64,000 nucleotides of DNA, from contig NC_088868.1 in the NCBI RefSeq assembly GCF_032884065.1, positions 3,281,043-3,345,042 of the forward strand, given 5' to 3'. The position numbers and the translations under genes are program-made. This DNA comes from Artemia franciscana (Eukaryota; Arthropoda; Branchiopoda; Anostraca; Artemiidae). The notes beneath the pieces were generated by a model that was not told where the DNA came from, ran no database searches, and was given only the letters and a program-made list of their open reading frames with translations. Shown in pieces: positions 27,124 to 42,183 of this stretch. How positions within the stretch are numbered: position 1 is the stretch's first letter; every line of letters begins with the position of its first letter.

Positions 27124-27782
27124 TCAAACAGTTTGTGGTAACAAACTGTAGTAAGGAGCGACCCGGCTCAATAGCAACCAAACCTCTAAAAATGAAATTT
27201 TGATACCAATAGCTACATAAAAAGAATTGCATTTTAAATCTAATTTTAAATATATAAGTTTCATCAAGTTTAGTCTTACCCATCAAAAGGTACGACCCTG
27301 AGAAAATTTGCCTTATTTTAGAAAATAGGGGGACACAACCCCTAAAAGTCATATAATCTTAACGAAAATCACGCCATCAGATTCAGCATATAAGAGAACT
27401 TTATTGTAGAAGTTTTAAACTCCTATCTACAAAAATGTGGAATTTTGTATTTTTTGCCAGAAGGCAGATCATGGATGCGTGTTTATTCGTTTTTTTTTTT
27501 CCCAGGCGTGATCGTATTGACCCAGTGGTCCTAGAATGTTGCAAGAGGGTTCATTCTTACGGAATCGAAAAGTTATACCGCTCTTAACGACCCGCTCTTT
27601 ACGCTAAAGTGTTTTACTATTTTAAAAAGTAGAGTTAAGAGAAAGAGTCAAACTTTAGCGTAAAGAGCGGGGCGTTGATGAGGAAGCAACCCCTTTCACA
27701 TACGAAGTAATTTCTGTTCGTTTTAAGTTTTAATGCCACTCCTTAGTTTCGGTTAAAATAACTTGTTTTTTTTTATTTAATT
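27124..27782 (+). repeat. Hairpin element, internally deleted copy
   Basis: Has the start (TCAAACAGTTTGTGGTAAC, 27124) and the 3' end (TTTTAAGTTTTAATGCCACT to TTTTTTTTATTTAATTTTC) but only 659 bp. The text runs to ATTCTTACGGAATCGAAAAG (27560) and then jumps into the palindrome at ACGACCCGCTCTTTACGC (27584). About 1.1 kb of the interior and the outer half of the left arm are missing. Confidence 0.85.
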
Positions 27783-28265
27783 TTCAACTGTGTCCTTTGG
27801 TATATCAGTTTGGCCTTCTTCAATGTCTAGACCAAAAAGTCCTTTGATTAAACTAATGAACATATTTTGAGAATATTCTTTCGCCGAGTAGCCAATTGGT
27901 TCTCTATATTCTGACTGACTGCTTAGTTCCTTCCAAACTTACATATAAACCTATTCTTGATATTAATCATGCAAAGTAGATATTTTACTTAATATATTAT
28001 TAAGCTGATTTGACACAATATTCAAACAAAAAGAAAATAATTTACCATAAAAGATATTAATTAGCTAGATTTGAAAATCTGATATAGTTCGAAAATAATG
28101 ATTGATATTTTACAAAGGAGCCAAGGACTGATGAAAATCTAAAATTTATCTGTTTTTTTCTGATCTTATGATTCTTTTATAATATTTGCTGATAATTCTA
28201 TTTTTGAAAATCTTTTGCTGCTCTCACCAATTGTATTCCTGAATGTGATTAAACGGTCTTGTTTT
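27783..28265. other. No recognised feature
   Basis: AT-rich stretch; no supported gene, RNA or repeat. Confidence 0.45.
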
Positions 28266-28930
28266 TTTTTTTATATTTGATATCTGATCGTTTTTTAAAT
28301 AATGTTGGGAAAACTGGCACCGCTTCACGGAAAATTCTTTTCACTGGTGAAAATTCCTTCATGAAAATATCTTCCCGTGTAAACCCATTCTCTTGACCCC
28401 CCCCCCCACGCCACCAGAAAAAAACCCTCCTGAAAACGTGTGAAAACCTCCAAATAACCAATACCAATATGTAAACAATGGGCAAAGTTCATAACTTACA
28501 GGCCTTCTCCGGGACACCTTTGGGGAGTAACTCGCCCTCAGAGACATAGCTGTTCGATTTTTCGACTATGTTGAATAAAATGGCTATCTCTAAATTTCAA
28601 TCAGGTGACTTTGGGGGGAAAATGTGCGTGGGAGGGGGACTAGCTCCCCTCCAATTTTCTCGTCAATTAAAAAGGGCTCTAGAACTTTCAATTTCCATTC
28701 AAACGAGCCCACTCACGACGTTCTAGGACTACTGGGCAAATACGATCACCCAAAGGGAAAGAAAAGCAAAACAAATAAAAACGCATCCTCCGTCTTTTTT
28801 CTGACAAAAAAACAAAATTTCATGTTTTTGAAGCTATTGGTATCAAAATTCCCTTTTCAGAGTTTTGGTTACTATTGAGCCGGGGTTACATTTGATCCTT
28901 ACTTACAGTTCTTTACCACGAACTGTTTGA
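28266..28930 (-). repeat. Hairpin-element fragment, reverse, lacking the palindrome
   Basis: Starts near the GGTGAAAATTCCTTCATG box and runs to the terminus TTTACCACGAACTGTTTG (28910-28928). It carries GTGTGAAAACCTCC, TGTTGAATAAAATGGCTATC and GGGCTCTAGAACTTTC, matching the 30.4-31.2 kb copy. The palindromic half is absent. Confidence 0.82.
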
Positions 28931-28969
28931 CTGTTATATGCTAGGGCTCCCTGTGTCAAGTTACTTGAA

Positions 28970-29090
28970 GTCCGCTGTTAATACAACACTTGCAAGCTGT
29001 ATAACCCCCAATATTACTGGTTTTTCTTTTACTTCAACTTTTGGTTTTATATATTTAATCATATATGACAAAATCTCCCTCGACTAAACC
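28970..29090 (-). repeat. Short dispersed repeat, inverted partner of 24.6 kb
   Basis: Reverse complement of 24595-24715 (GTTAATACAACACTTGCAAG, TATGACAAAATCTCCCTC). In both places it lies close to a hairpin-element end. Confidence 0.7.
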
Positions 29091-29544
29091 ATTAATTGAG
29101 AGTAAACGAAAAACTTTATACAAAATAGCAAATCATACAGCATACACAAATTTTCTCTGAAATTGCAAGCTTAGAAGTTTTCAAGTTGCTCTTTAAAACA
29201 TCGCAAATAGGGTTGCCACCCAGTAAAAAAACATCACGAGCTTCTTGTAAAAAATCACTAAATCACCCTGTATTTTCCTGTTTTTCTGAAAATTGAAAAT
29301 CACTGCAAACTGGTGATCTAATCGAAATATTTGCTTTCTTTTTTCAATAATTTTTTCCTGGTCGATTCGACACTTCTGTTTTTCCCAAAAAATTCAAAAA
29401 TTATTTTCTTTCTACTCTAGTTGAGCTAGTATAATTACTGAGACGCCAGCGACAATTTTGAAAATAGCATTTTTATATTTTCATGCAAAAATGTTTCCCA
29501 CCCTTTACAAGTTTCGATAAGGATTGGTCTTATTGCCTTTTCAA
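29091..29544. other. No recognised feature
   Basis: AT-rich non-coding stretch. Confidence 0.45.
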
Positions 29545-31222
29545 TTAAATGAAAAAAAATTTTTACTGAAAGTAAGCAGCGACATCAAAACTTAAAACAA
29601 ACAGAAATTACCCCGTATATGAAAGGGGCTGTTCCCTCTTCAACGCCTAGCTCTTTGCGCTAAGGTTTGACTCTTTCTCTCAAAACAGTAAAAACTTTAG
29701 TGTAAAGAGCAGGGCATTGAAGAGGGAACACCCCCTTTTATATACGGGGTAATTTCTGTTCGTTTTAAGTTTTAGTCTCGCTTCTTGCTTTCAGTTAATA
29801 AAACTTGTTTTTTTTTATTTATTTTCTGAACGTTTTCTTTAGTTAATCCATGTTTTGATTTCGGCTCTGCGCAGATGAATAATTAAAGTGAAATTTGCAT
29901 ATTTGTTTTTTGGCTAGATGGCTTTCCCTTAGTTTTGATCGAATGATTATCAGAAGAAAGGAGGGGGGAGGAGGCCCAGTTACCCTCCAATTTTTATGGT
30001 ACTTAGAAGGACAACTAGAACCTTTTGTTTTTAACGAACGTTTTCATTAGTAATTGATATACTTGACTTACGAATTAGCTTGCGTAACAACCTTCTATAT
30101 TCGTATGATTTTATTTCGTATATGAGAGGGTTCGCCCACTCGTCAATACTTCCCTCTTTGCACTAAAGCTTAAATTTTGTCCCCCGAATCATAAAGGCCG
30201 TAGACTTTATACTTTAAGTGTAAACGTCAAGAGTGAGGTATTAGGAAGATATGAACCCCTTATATGCGTAAAATTTTCTGTTTGTTTTAAGTTTTAATGC
30301 TACTCCTTACTTTCAGTTGAAAAAACTTCTTCATATTTATTTTTTCATTGTTTTTTTTTTAAATAATGCTAGAAAAATCCTGCGCTCCCTTGATGGAAAT
30401 TTTCTTCCCCCATGACAAATTCCTTGACGAAAAGCTCCCCCAGCATATCCCCCTCTTCTCAACCACAAAATTCCCCTGAAAATGTCTGTGCACTTCCCAA
30501 TAACCATTACTATATGCAAACACTGGTCAAAGTTTGTAACTTGCAGCCCCTCTTACGGGAACTGGGGGGATTAAATCGTCCCCAAAGACATAGTTATAAG
30601 GTTTTTCAACTAAGTTGAATAAAATAGCTATAACAGAATTTTGATCAAACGACTTTGGGAAAAAATGAGTGTGGGAGGGGGCCTAGGTGACCTCCAATTT
30701 TTCTGTCACTTAAAAAGGGCACTAGAACTTTTTATTTCCGTTTGAATGAGCCCTCTCACAAAATTCTAGGATCACTGGGTCGATACGATCAACCTTGAGA
30801 AAAAAAATAAATAAAAAAATAAACACGCATCCGTGATTTGTTTTCTGGCAAAAATGAAAAATTCCACATTTTTTTAGATATGAACTTGGAACTTGTACAG
30901 AAGGGTTCTCTGATACGCTGAATCTGATGGTGTAATTTTCGTCAAGACTCCATGACTTTTAAGGGATGTTTCCCCCTATTTTCCAAAATTAAATTAATTT
31001 TTCCAAAATTAAAATCAAAATTAAAAAAGGGCAAATTTTCTCAGGCTCGTAACCTTTGGTGGGTAAGACTAAAATTGATGAATTTTATACATTTAAAATC
31101 AACATTAAAATAAAATTCTTTTCATGTAACTATTGGTGTCAAAATTCCGTTTTTTTGAGTTTTGGTTACTATTGAGCCGGGTCACTCCTTACTACAGTTC
31201 GTTACAACGAACTGTTTGATAG
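29545..31222 (-). repeat. Hairpin element, near-full copy, reverse orientation
   Basis: About 1.68 kb: palindrome at about 29567-29800 (arm CTGTTCCCTCTTCAACGCC; partner GGCATTGAAGAGGGAACAC), interior box GGGCACTAGAACTTTTTA, and terminus CGTTACAACGAACTGTTTG at 31200-31218. A small local duplication (TTTTCCAAAATTAAA twice, near 30980-31010) sits in the interior. No coding potential. Confidence 0.87.
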
Positions 31223-31391
31223 ACTGTGAAGTACTAATTTTTGTTCGTTTTAAGTTCCGACTTTACTCTATACTTCGTTCTTTACTCCCCATGGATAATT
31301 CTCCCCGTGGAAATTCCTTCCAGCAGAAAAGTCACCAACCCCCTAACCAAAAAATGTTTGCATACTTTTCAATAACAAATTGGCTACCGTA

Positions 31392-34132
<2,741 letters not shown>

Positions 34133-35795
34133 TCTGGATTTGTCCTTGTTAAAGATAGAAATGGGGCCACAATTAGTGACAAGGAAAGAATTAAAAAGCA
34201 ATGGGAAAAGAATTTTGAGAATATGCTAAACCGTGATAGTTACAGGAAAAAATTTAATAAAGGATGAAAAACTTTGTGACACTTTGGATGTGAAGAAAGA
34301 TTTGTTCTCTAAAGAAGAATTAGTGACAGTGCTAAGAAGATAAAAAAAACAATAAGGTTACATAGTGTGTTAAATGAGCTTTTTAAATATGGTGGTCATG
34401 AAGTCAGAGATAAATTACTGAATGCAACGAATATGATTTTTGAAAGAGGGGAAGTAGCCTACCAAGCAATTTCAGAAAAAAAAAACTTTAATTAAACCCC
34501 TCTGCGAGAAAGGTAATAAAGGAGCGTGCGGTAATTATAGAGGCATTAGCTTGTTTTCTGTAGAAAACAAATTACTTAGTAAAATGATACTTTTTATACT
34601 TAGATAGCTGTAGATAAAGTTTTAAGAAAATAATAGCGTTGTTTTAGAAAGGGGAGAGGATGTGTCGACAAAATTTTTACTTAGATTATAATCGAGAAGG
34701 TCATTAGCTGTATAGATAATGAGCAAACGCTTGAATCAGCCAATAGACGAGCTCTAACGAATGTCATACCCTTGGATGGTATACCAGATAAATACATTAA
34801 AGCGATTGATGCTACGTATTAGAATAACATTGTTAAGGTTAAGGCAGGGAGTGAAGTTAGTAACTGGTTTCGTATTGAATCTGGAGGGTCGAGTTCTATT
34901 CTCATTTTAAGAACTTTGTCTAAAAAAAAACACTGTAAAGGCTACGGAAGACTATGGAACCAAATGGAAAAGTAAAATTTTTCTAAACTTAGATTATGCA
35001 AATGATGTGATCATCCTAGTCAAAATTTTTAGCAACATGCATGATTTTTTGAATGTTTTGAGAGCTCAGAGCGCAAGAATAGGGTTGAAATTAATCAAGA
35101 GGATCAGGTCACGTAGTCTGGGAATAAGTGAAGGTGAAGAAGTGATGTTTGACAGCAAGAAAATCGATCAAGTGGATAGCTTCACTTACCTAAGTAGGAA
35201 TTGTTAGTAAAGATGTTGGACGTAGTGAAGACACTAAAAGTAGAAGAGCCAAAGCCAAGGGTGTTTTTGCACAGTTGAAAAAAGTTTGAAAAATAGGAAG
35301 ATAAATCTGCGAATCCAGATTAGAATATTAGAAGCTACAGTAACAATATTGGTTGAATACAGTTCTTAAAATATGAGCGCTCCAGAAAACGGAGGAGGGT
35401 TTATAAGACGTTTCCCCAAGGAATTGCCTACGGATTTGTTTTGAATACCCAACTGACTGACTGTATTTCAAACAATAAGCTGTATTAAAAATATGATTTT
35501 ATCCCACTTTTTGGGGCTATAACGGGAGAAAGGGTGAGATGGCTAGGTCACGTTCTCCACATGAAAGGTGACAGATTACCAAAGATCGTCCTTTTTGGCC
35601 AGCCATCTAAGGCCAAGCAAAAAACAAGTTGACCCGGACTGGATGGAAAGGTCGTAAGGAAGGATTTAAGGAAATTAGAACTTCTTGAGAGAATGTAAAG
35701 AGGGAGGCTTTAGATTGAGAGGGATGGAAGAGAAGCGTTGTAACTATGTTGGCCTCAGGCTGCTTGGTGCTGCAATAAGTTGTTAGTAGTAGTAG
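34133..35795 (+). pseudogene. RTE-like LINE, decayed copy
   Basis: Plus-strand relic starting right after the (AT)n array. Frames 34138-34260 read [20 protein letters not shown] and [13 protein letters not shown]; 34520-34600 YRGISLFSVENKLLSKMI; 34990-35100 LDYANDVIILV and ARIGLKLI; 35150-35200 KIDQVDSFTYLS; 35530-35600 RVRWLGHVLHMKGDRLPKIV. The RT motif has FADD changed to YAND, and stops are frequent. It ends in (TAG)n at 35783-35801. Same family as at 8.3 and 38.9 kb; this is the longest and most decayed copy. Confidence 0.85.
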
Positions 35796-35801
35796 TAGTA
35801 A

Positions 35802-36150
35802 CAGTGGACATCATAAGCAATACCTTAAAAACAGAAATCCACTGCCTTTCTTGTTAAAAGGGCTATTTTAGAGAAAAATACGTCTTACACCACACTTCAT
35901 TTTCTTTTAAATGTACGACCAAAGAACGAATATATTTGTGTATTGTAGGTTTTGCTTCCGGTTATTTTGGCTTTACTTAGTGCACTAATGATAGAGGGCT
36001 CTTTAATGATAGTTCAATAATGAATATTTTTAAAACGCCAATCAAATATTAATCAAAACCTTACGCCTATTACTTGTAGAATAATCCACTTTTACTTCAT
36101 AGGAGATTGGGGAGATAGGCAATTATCAGGGCAAAAATATTGAATTTCCT
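35802..36150. other. Spacer between two LINEs
   Basis: No gene, RNA or repeat recognised. Confidence 0.45.
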
Positions 36151-38436
36151 AAGACTTCATGTTAAGTTCCATCCAATCTCCAGCTTGCGGCAATTCGCAC
36201 GTAGATCTGAGCGTAAGCGCGTCTGATCACTTTCCAATTATAAACACTTTTCGAGTAATTCCTGCCTCTCCTAACCCCCCAACTAATGAAAAGAAGTGGA
36301 AAATCAAAACTAATTGGAGTAAAATTGACCTGGCTACTTATCATTACGTATTGGATGAGATTCTCACAAAGATTAAAGTGCCGTTCCAATTACTACAGCA
36401 GAGTGTATGTATTCAAGATGAAGAGAAACAGCTGCTACTAAACATCTACTGTAGTGAAATATCTCACGCACTGTTATCTGCCGAGGCCGCTGCGGTCCCC
36501 ATTCGTAAAGTCCGAGTGGGAACGGAAATTCCAAAGTGGTCCGAAAACCCTGCTCTAAGTGAAGCATGTGGTCGTGCAAAATTTTGGCTTAGGCTCTGGA
36601 ACGAGTGTGGTCGTCCGAAATCAGGTGTTGTAAATGAAGTTCGGCTGTTCAGCAAACGCAGATTTGCTAAGATTTTGTCTAAGCATAAATGTGAAGTGAT
36701 CGATCAACATAGTCAATTGATAAGTAATGATCCAAATGCTGTGTGGAGATTTCTTAAACGTAATGGTGATCAGAATAGTGTCGAACCTGTGATCTCTGAG
36801 CAAGATTGGGTGTCCCACTTTACTTCTGAGTTCTCTCCACCCGAACAAGATCTTGAAGATAAATATGAAGTCGAACTTGATAAGTTCATGGAATTGCCTA
36901 GTTCTGGTGTTGGCTACATAGTAACTGTTCCTAATCTGATTCGTGCAATTTCAAAATTAAAAAAGAAACAATCGAAAGGTGTCGACAAGTTGTGTGGGTT
37001 GCATCTTGTACATGGTACTGCTGGTCTCCTGAGTCATTTAGAGCTTCTATTCCAAATTATCTTTAATTCTGGTCTCGTTCCCGATGTTTTTGGTACTGGA
37101 GTAATTACACCTATTTTGAAAAAAGGGAAAAATCCGTCTGAATGCGTATCTTACCGCCCTATAACTGTTTCGCCGGTTTTATGTAAGCTTATGGAATTGC
37201 TAGTTATAGATCATATTGCTTTTCAATGTTCTACCCCCGATAATCAGTTCGGATTTAAAAAAGGTGTTGGTCGCGAGCACGTCCATTATATTCTTGCTAA
37301 TATATTAATAGAAGCTGATGAACTGAATGAATCCCTTATTCTAGCGAGTCACGATGTTAGACGTGCTTTTGATTCTGGGATACATCCCCAGTTATTAGTG
37401 TCTGCTCATAAACGTGGTGTGGACCGATCGGTTATTTTGCCTTTTCGGGATATGTATAAGAAGCTTCGAGTCCAAGTTAAAGTCCCGTCTCCTAACGGGC
37501 CGATTGTATTACCAAATGCTATTCCGGTTAGAAAGGGCATTAGGCAGGGTGCAATTTCGTCACCCCGGTTGTATAATAATAGTGTTCTCGAGGCCCAAAA
37601 GTTAGTGCAAATGAGCTGCATTTTCCGAGGTTTGGATGTAACATTACTTAATTACGCAGATGATATTTTTAATTTAAGTAGATGTTTGTCTCGTATTGAA
37701 GAAAATTTTCAGATTCTAGATGATGCTTATAGAGAGATAGGCCTATCTTTTAATGCAAGTAAAAGCGAGATTGTTGCTTTCAATAGGAGAAATGCAGATT
37801 GTATAGATCTTGCTGTCAAATTTGGTGCTCAAGAGGTTCCACTGTCTGATTCCATAATGTACTTAGGAATGCCTATAGGTCATAACATGGCATCTACACG
37901 TGCTCGCCAAATAAGTAATTTCGCAGAAAAGGCACGTAAGGCTTACGGGGCGCTATCTTCAACTAAAGCGAAATATAATCGACAAATTCGAGCTAGGCTA
38001 TATAATGCACTGGTGATCCCACACTTTCTGGCTTTATCACCGTTTTGGCATATATTTAGTGTTAGCGATAAAAGAAACCTTCGATCACTTTTTTACAAAT
38101 ATGCAAAATTTCTTTTAAATACCCCACCGTGGGTTAAAAATTCCAAGATGTCTGCAAGGTTCGGTATCACAGATCCGATTGCTGCTGTGACGAAACGTCG
38201 TTCTGAATTTTTGGGGTCGCTTGGGCCTAGTAGTCTGGCAATTGCAATTCGTCCTTAGTGAGTTTTTTGTAATAATGTTTTTATTTATTGGCGGTGTATC
38301 GTAACGTTTGTTTTTGTTTTTGCAGTTAAGTGTTTTTTTTGTTTTTTTTTTTCTTCTTCTTTATACTCCATTCGTGCCATTTGTGGTTTTGTATCGAGTG
38401 GGTGAATAAAATTATCTATCTATCTATCTATCTATT
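36151..38436 (+). mobile_element. 5'-truncated LINE with (TATC)n tail
   Basis: Extent of the plus-strand LINE: coding frame, then a T-rich 3' untranslated region of about 180 bp with AATAAAATTATC and five or so TATC/ATCT units at 38412-38436. The tetranucleotide tail replaces poly(A), as in several LINE clades. The endonuclease domain is present only as its last strands. Confidence 0.85.
36159..38258 (+). CDS. LINE ORF2, endonuclease end plus complete reverse transcriptase
   Basis: A 699-codon uninterrupted frame. It begins inside the APE-type endonuclease (VSASDHFPIINTF, the SDH motif), then a linker, then the RT: SKLKKKQSKGVDKLCG, VITPILKKGKNPSECVSYRP, NQFGFKKGVGREHVHY, motif A ASHDVRRAFDSG, motif B KGIRQGAISSPRLYNN, catalytic YADDI (37653-37664), IGLSFNASKSEIVAF, IMYLGMPIGHN. 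The terminal region has no clear RNase H. The Met at 36159 is merely the first ATG; the true N-terminus is lost. The ASHDVRRAF motif differs from the other LINE here, so this is a separate lineage. The motifs look intact, so this copy is young, but without its full endonuclease it is unlikely to move alone. Confidence 0.88.
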   Translation: MLSSIQSPACGNSHVDLSVSASDHFPIINTFRVIPASPNPPTNEKKWKIKTNWSKIDLATYHYVLDEILTKIKVPFQLLQQSVCIQDEEKQLLLNIYCSEISHALLSAEAAAVPIRKVRVGTEIPKWSENPALSEACGRAKFWLRLWNECGRPKSGVVNEVRLFSKRRFAKILSKHKCEVIDQHSQLISNDPNAVWRFLKRNGDQNSVEPVISEQDWVSHFTSEFSPPEQDLEDKYEVELDKFMELPSSGVGYIVTVPNLIRAISKLKKKQSKGVDKLCGLHLVHGTAGLLSHLELLFQIIFNSGLVPDVFGTGVITPILKKGKNPSECVSYRPITVSPVLCKLMELLVIDHIAFQCSTPDNQFGFKKGVGREHVHYILANILIEADELNESLILASHDVRRAFDSGIHPQLLVSAHKRGVDRSVILPFRDMYKKLRVQVKVPSPNGPIVLPNAIPVRKGIRQGAISSPRLYNNSVLEAQKLVQMSCIFRGLDVTLLNYADDIFNLSRCLSRIEENFQILDDAYREIGLSFNASKSEIVAFNRRNADCIDLAVKFGAQEVPLSDSIMYLGMPIGHNMASTRARQISNFAEKARKAYGALSSTKAKYNRQIRARLYNALVIPHFLALSPFWHIFSVSDKRNLRSLFYKYAKFLLNTPPWVKNSKMSARFGITDPIAAVTKRRSEFLGSLGPSSLAIAIRP

Positions 38437-38940
38437 AATCTTATATTGATTACAAATCAGTACTTCAATAAAAACGGGAAAAGAAATAATGTATTAATCC
38501 AGATATTATAATAAAAATACAACATTGTAAAGTACCTAATCTCTGAAGCTTTGTCAACAATTCAGCTTTTTTTTTGACAAACAAATTAGAACACAAGAAT
38601 AAATCAAATATCAGTCAGTAAAAAAAAAATAGTTGTTACTAAAGAAAAGAAACAGGAGTATCAACAAACAAGTTACTATACAAAAAAGAAATGTGGTGTT
38701 AAGAATAATGAGATGAATCTATAACAGCAATGCTAGTAAGCTGAAATTAACGCATCGTCATGACAAAGACAAAGGTATATATCGAACATACTTCCCAGAA
38801 ATAAGTAATACTGCTCCCCAAAGTCCTATAGTGGATTTTTTTTTTCCTAAAAGCGGTGATTTATAAAATTTTACTTGTTTTACATAAGCTTCATAGAAAT
38901 CGGCAATAACTGATACTATAGATATTCGAACACATCTGGC
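38437..38940. other. Spacer between LINEs
   Basis: AT-rich, nothing recognised. Confidence 0.45.
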
Positions 38941-39516
38941 ACAAGGAGTATGAACATTGATTTATCAGGTTGGGAGCTTCAGTTACCTTGGTAGTATTAT
39001 TAGTAAAGATGGTGGGAGCAGTGAAGATGTTAAAAGTAGAATAGCTAAGGCCCAGGGTATTTTTTCACAGTTAAAAAAAGTTTGGAAGAATAGAAAGATA
39101 AGTCTACAAACCAAGATTAGAATATTGGAAGCTACAGTGATGACACTGGTCAAATATGGCTCTGAAGCATGGGCACTCCGAAAAGCAGATGAAAATTTAC
39201 TAGATGTTTTCCAGAGAAATTGCCTACGGATTGTTCTGGGTACCCGTCTGACTGACCGTATTTCAAACAGTAGGTTGTACGAAAAGTGTGGTTCAATCCC
39301 ACTTTCTGGGGATATAATGAAAGAAAGGTTGAGATGGCTAGGCCACGTTCTACGGATGAAGGATGACAGATTACCGAAGATTGTCCTTGTCTGGGTTGGG
39401 AGGATGTCATAAATAAAGACTTAAAGGAAATGGGAACTTCCTGGGAGGGTGTAAAGAGGGAGGCTTTAAATAGATTAGGTTGGAGGAGGAGCGTGCGTAG
39501 CTGTGTTGGCCTCATT
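38941..39516 (+). pseudogene. RTE-like LINE C-terminal fragment with microdeletion
   Basis: Reads GSFSYLGSIISKDGGSSEDV, KNRKISLQTKIRILEATVMT, GSEAWALRKADENLLDVF, RLRWLGHVLRMKDDRLPKIV in one frame to 39412. Compared with the 8.3-kb copy, 43 bp are missing at about 39388, between two GTCCTT hexamers, which removes FGQPSGATRKAGRP and throws the rest out of frame. Coding similarity resumes (KEMGTSWEGVKREALNRL) and stops at 39516, so both LINE ends are absent. Confidence 0.85.
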
Positions 39517-40420
39517 TACCTCACAAAATAGGCCATATTATTTAGCTATACAAACAATTATATGATTCCCCCCCCCCCCTTCCGAGTAAGAGTCCTCCTG
39601 TGAAAAAAGTTCAAGCTTTAATTTCGCTCTCCTACATCATTACACAATTTTTAAATACACTCTTTGATCTTTGTCAAGTTTATTAAATAATTAATATTAG
39701 CACAAAACTATTAACAACATTTAAGTTACTTGTGACGAAAATAATTTCAAGTTTTCTTAAAAGAAAAAGAGAGAGAAAAAAAGACAATAGATAAAGAAAA
39801 GAAAGAGGAAATATTATAAAAATCAGTTTAAATAAAATAAATACCAATTTCTAAATAACATATAGCTATCTTATATTTTTAATCAACACAACAGCCAATT
39901 TTGAATTTGAAATTTGAGCTAAGTCGAAACCTGGTTTCTTAAATCAAAAGTTTGATTATCTTCTGATAACTCTCCTCCTCTACTTAAAAATTAGGCTTGC
40001 ATCAGTTCATTTTCCACACCTCTATTGATTTTTTACAACCCTGTGGATTAGAAACGAAGAGAAAAAAAAGAATCGGCCGAGGAAGCTCGGCACCAGATTC
40101 AAAATTAGAACTTTTTTGATTTTAGAATATTTAGTAGAATATTTAGTATAATGCTACTAAATCACGGTTCACATAGAAGTGAGTTTGTTTTCAAAATCTT
40201 AAGACGTGGAGAAAAATTATGTTAATAATCAACACTCACATTTCATAATATTATAACGAATGGAAAAATAGACATCAAACATCCAGGGAAACTCAAAACC
40301 ACTAAGTATTTTGTTTAGATGCTTCGAAAAAGGTGAGCACCAGGGATCCTCTCTCTTATTTTTGTCGATGGAGATAGCGATTTTGTTTATGCTGGGCTTT
40401 TGTTTTTATTCCATGTATGT
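39517..40420. other. No recognised feature
   Basis: AT-rich intronic or intergenic DNA with a poly-C run at 39569-39579. Confidence 0.45.
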
Positions 40421-41307
<887 letters not shown>

Positions 41308-41458
41308 CTGAAAAGGGATTATATGCAGACCGTGAGTTATATAATCTATAAAAGTCTCGACAGGCTGGTGTTAAAGCAATTCGATGACTCATAAACAAGC
41401 TTCGTAGCAAATGAATAAATGACCCACAATAAATAGCCCCCGGACACACTTCTTTTTC
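41308..41458 (-). CDS. Unidentified gene X, exon 7
   Basis: Acceptor CCTAAG and donor TCAG|GTAATG bound 151 nt reading EKEVCPGAIYCGSFIHLLRS ... ALTPACRDFYRLYNSRSAYN. It enters in phase 0, matching a donor after codon AAT of exon 6, and leaves one base. A stop lies just upstream of the acceptor in this frame, so the acceptor is needed. No domain recognised; the peptide is rich in aromatic and basic residues, like a folded helical segment. Later exons, if any, were not found. Confidence 0.6.
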
Positions 41459-42058
41459 CTTAGGTATTTAGCATTTTCATGGTAAAGTAAAATGAAATCC
41501 CATATAAATTAGCTGCATTAATGTAAAAAAACTGAGACAACAACATACAACTTGTATATAAGAGAAAAGAAACTGAAATAAAAATCCTTTCTTTACATCC
41601 ACTCTTAAGAACATTAATCATTTAAAGAACATAGTTTTTAAAGCATTCGAGGCTGAGAGAATGTGGTTATCTTTTTTGGCCGAACCTCTCACCCAAATAA
41701 GTATCAATTGAGATACAGAAAACAAAACTACACAGATCGATGGAGCGTACCTAATTTTGCGGCTAGGGCATAAACCTTAGCTTGATAAAAATGTTACACA
41801 ACACATGTAGGGATTTTGCAGCCAAAGTAACGCAGTGACATGATATTTCCAATAAAACAACGTAGTTTGCATGTTCAGTCCAGCCTAGACACAAAACAAC
41901 ATACATACCTGCCTCAACTCTTTCTATAAATTAAGAATCTAATTAAGCAGTTTCCACAAAATAACTCACATATAGCTCATAACCAAGAAAACAAATATAA
42001 GCGTCTCTGTAATGTACTATGACTTATCACCAACAATATTTAGGGCTTCTTTATATAC

Positions 42059-42183
42059 ATTGGGTAAGTTATCAATCCGATTTATTGGTGTGCTCGGAAG
42101 GTGGCTTAACAAATCTAGACTTTCTCGACAATCTAATATCAACATCAATATCTTCCTGTGCAAAACAAATTCACCCATATCAC
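42059..42183 (-). CDS. Unidentified gene X, exon 6
   Basis: Acceptor TTTTGCAG followed by GT GAT ATG. The two leading bases complete the split codon from exon 5 (G|GT, Gly). It reads DMGEFVLHRKILMLILDCRE ... LLSHLPSTPINRIDNLPN. I place the donor at AAT|GTATAT because it leaves phase 0 as exon 7 needs; without splicing the frame continues 13 codons (VYKEALNIVGDKS) to a TAG, which would make this the last exon. Leu-rich amphipathic helix pattern. Confidence 0.65.
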
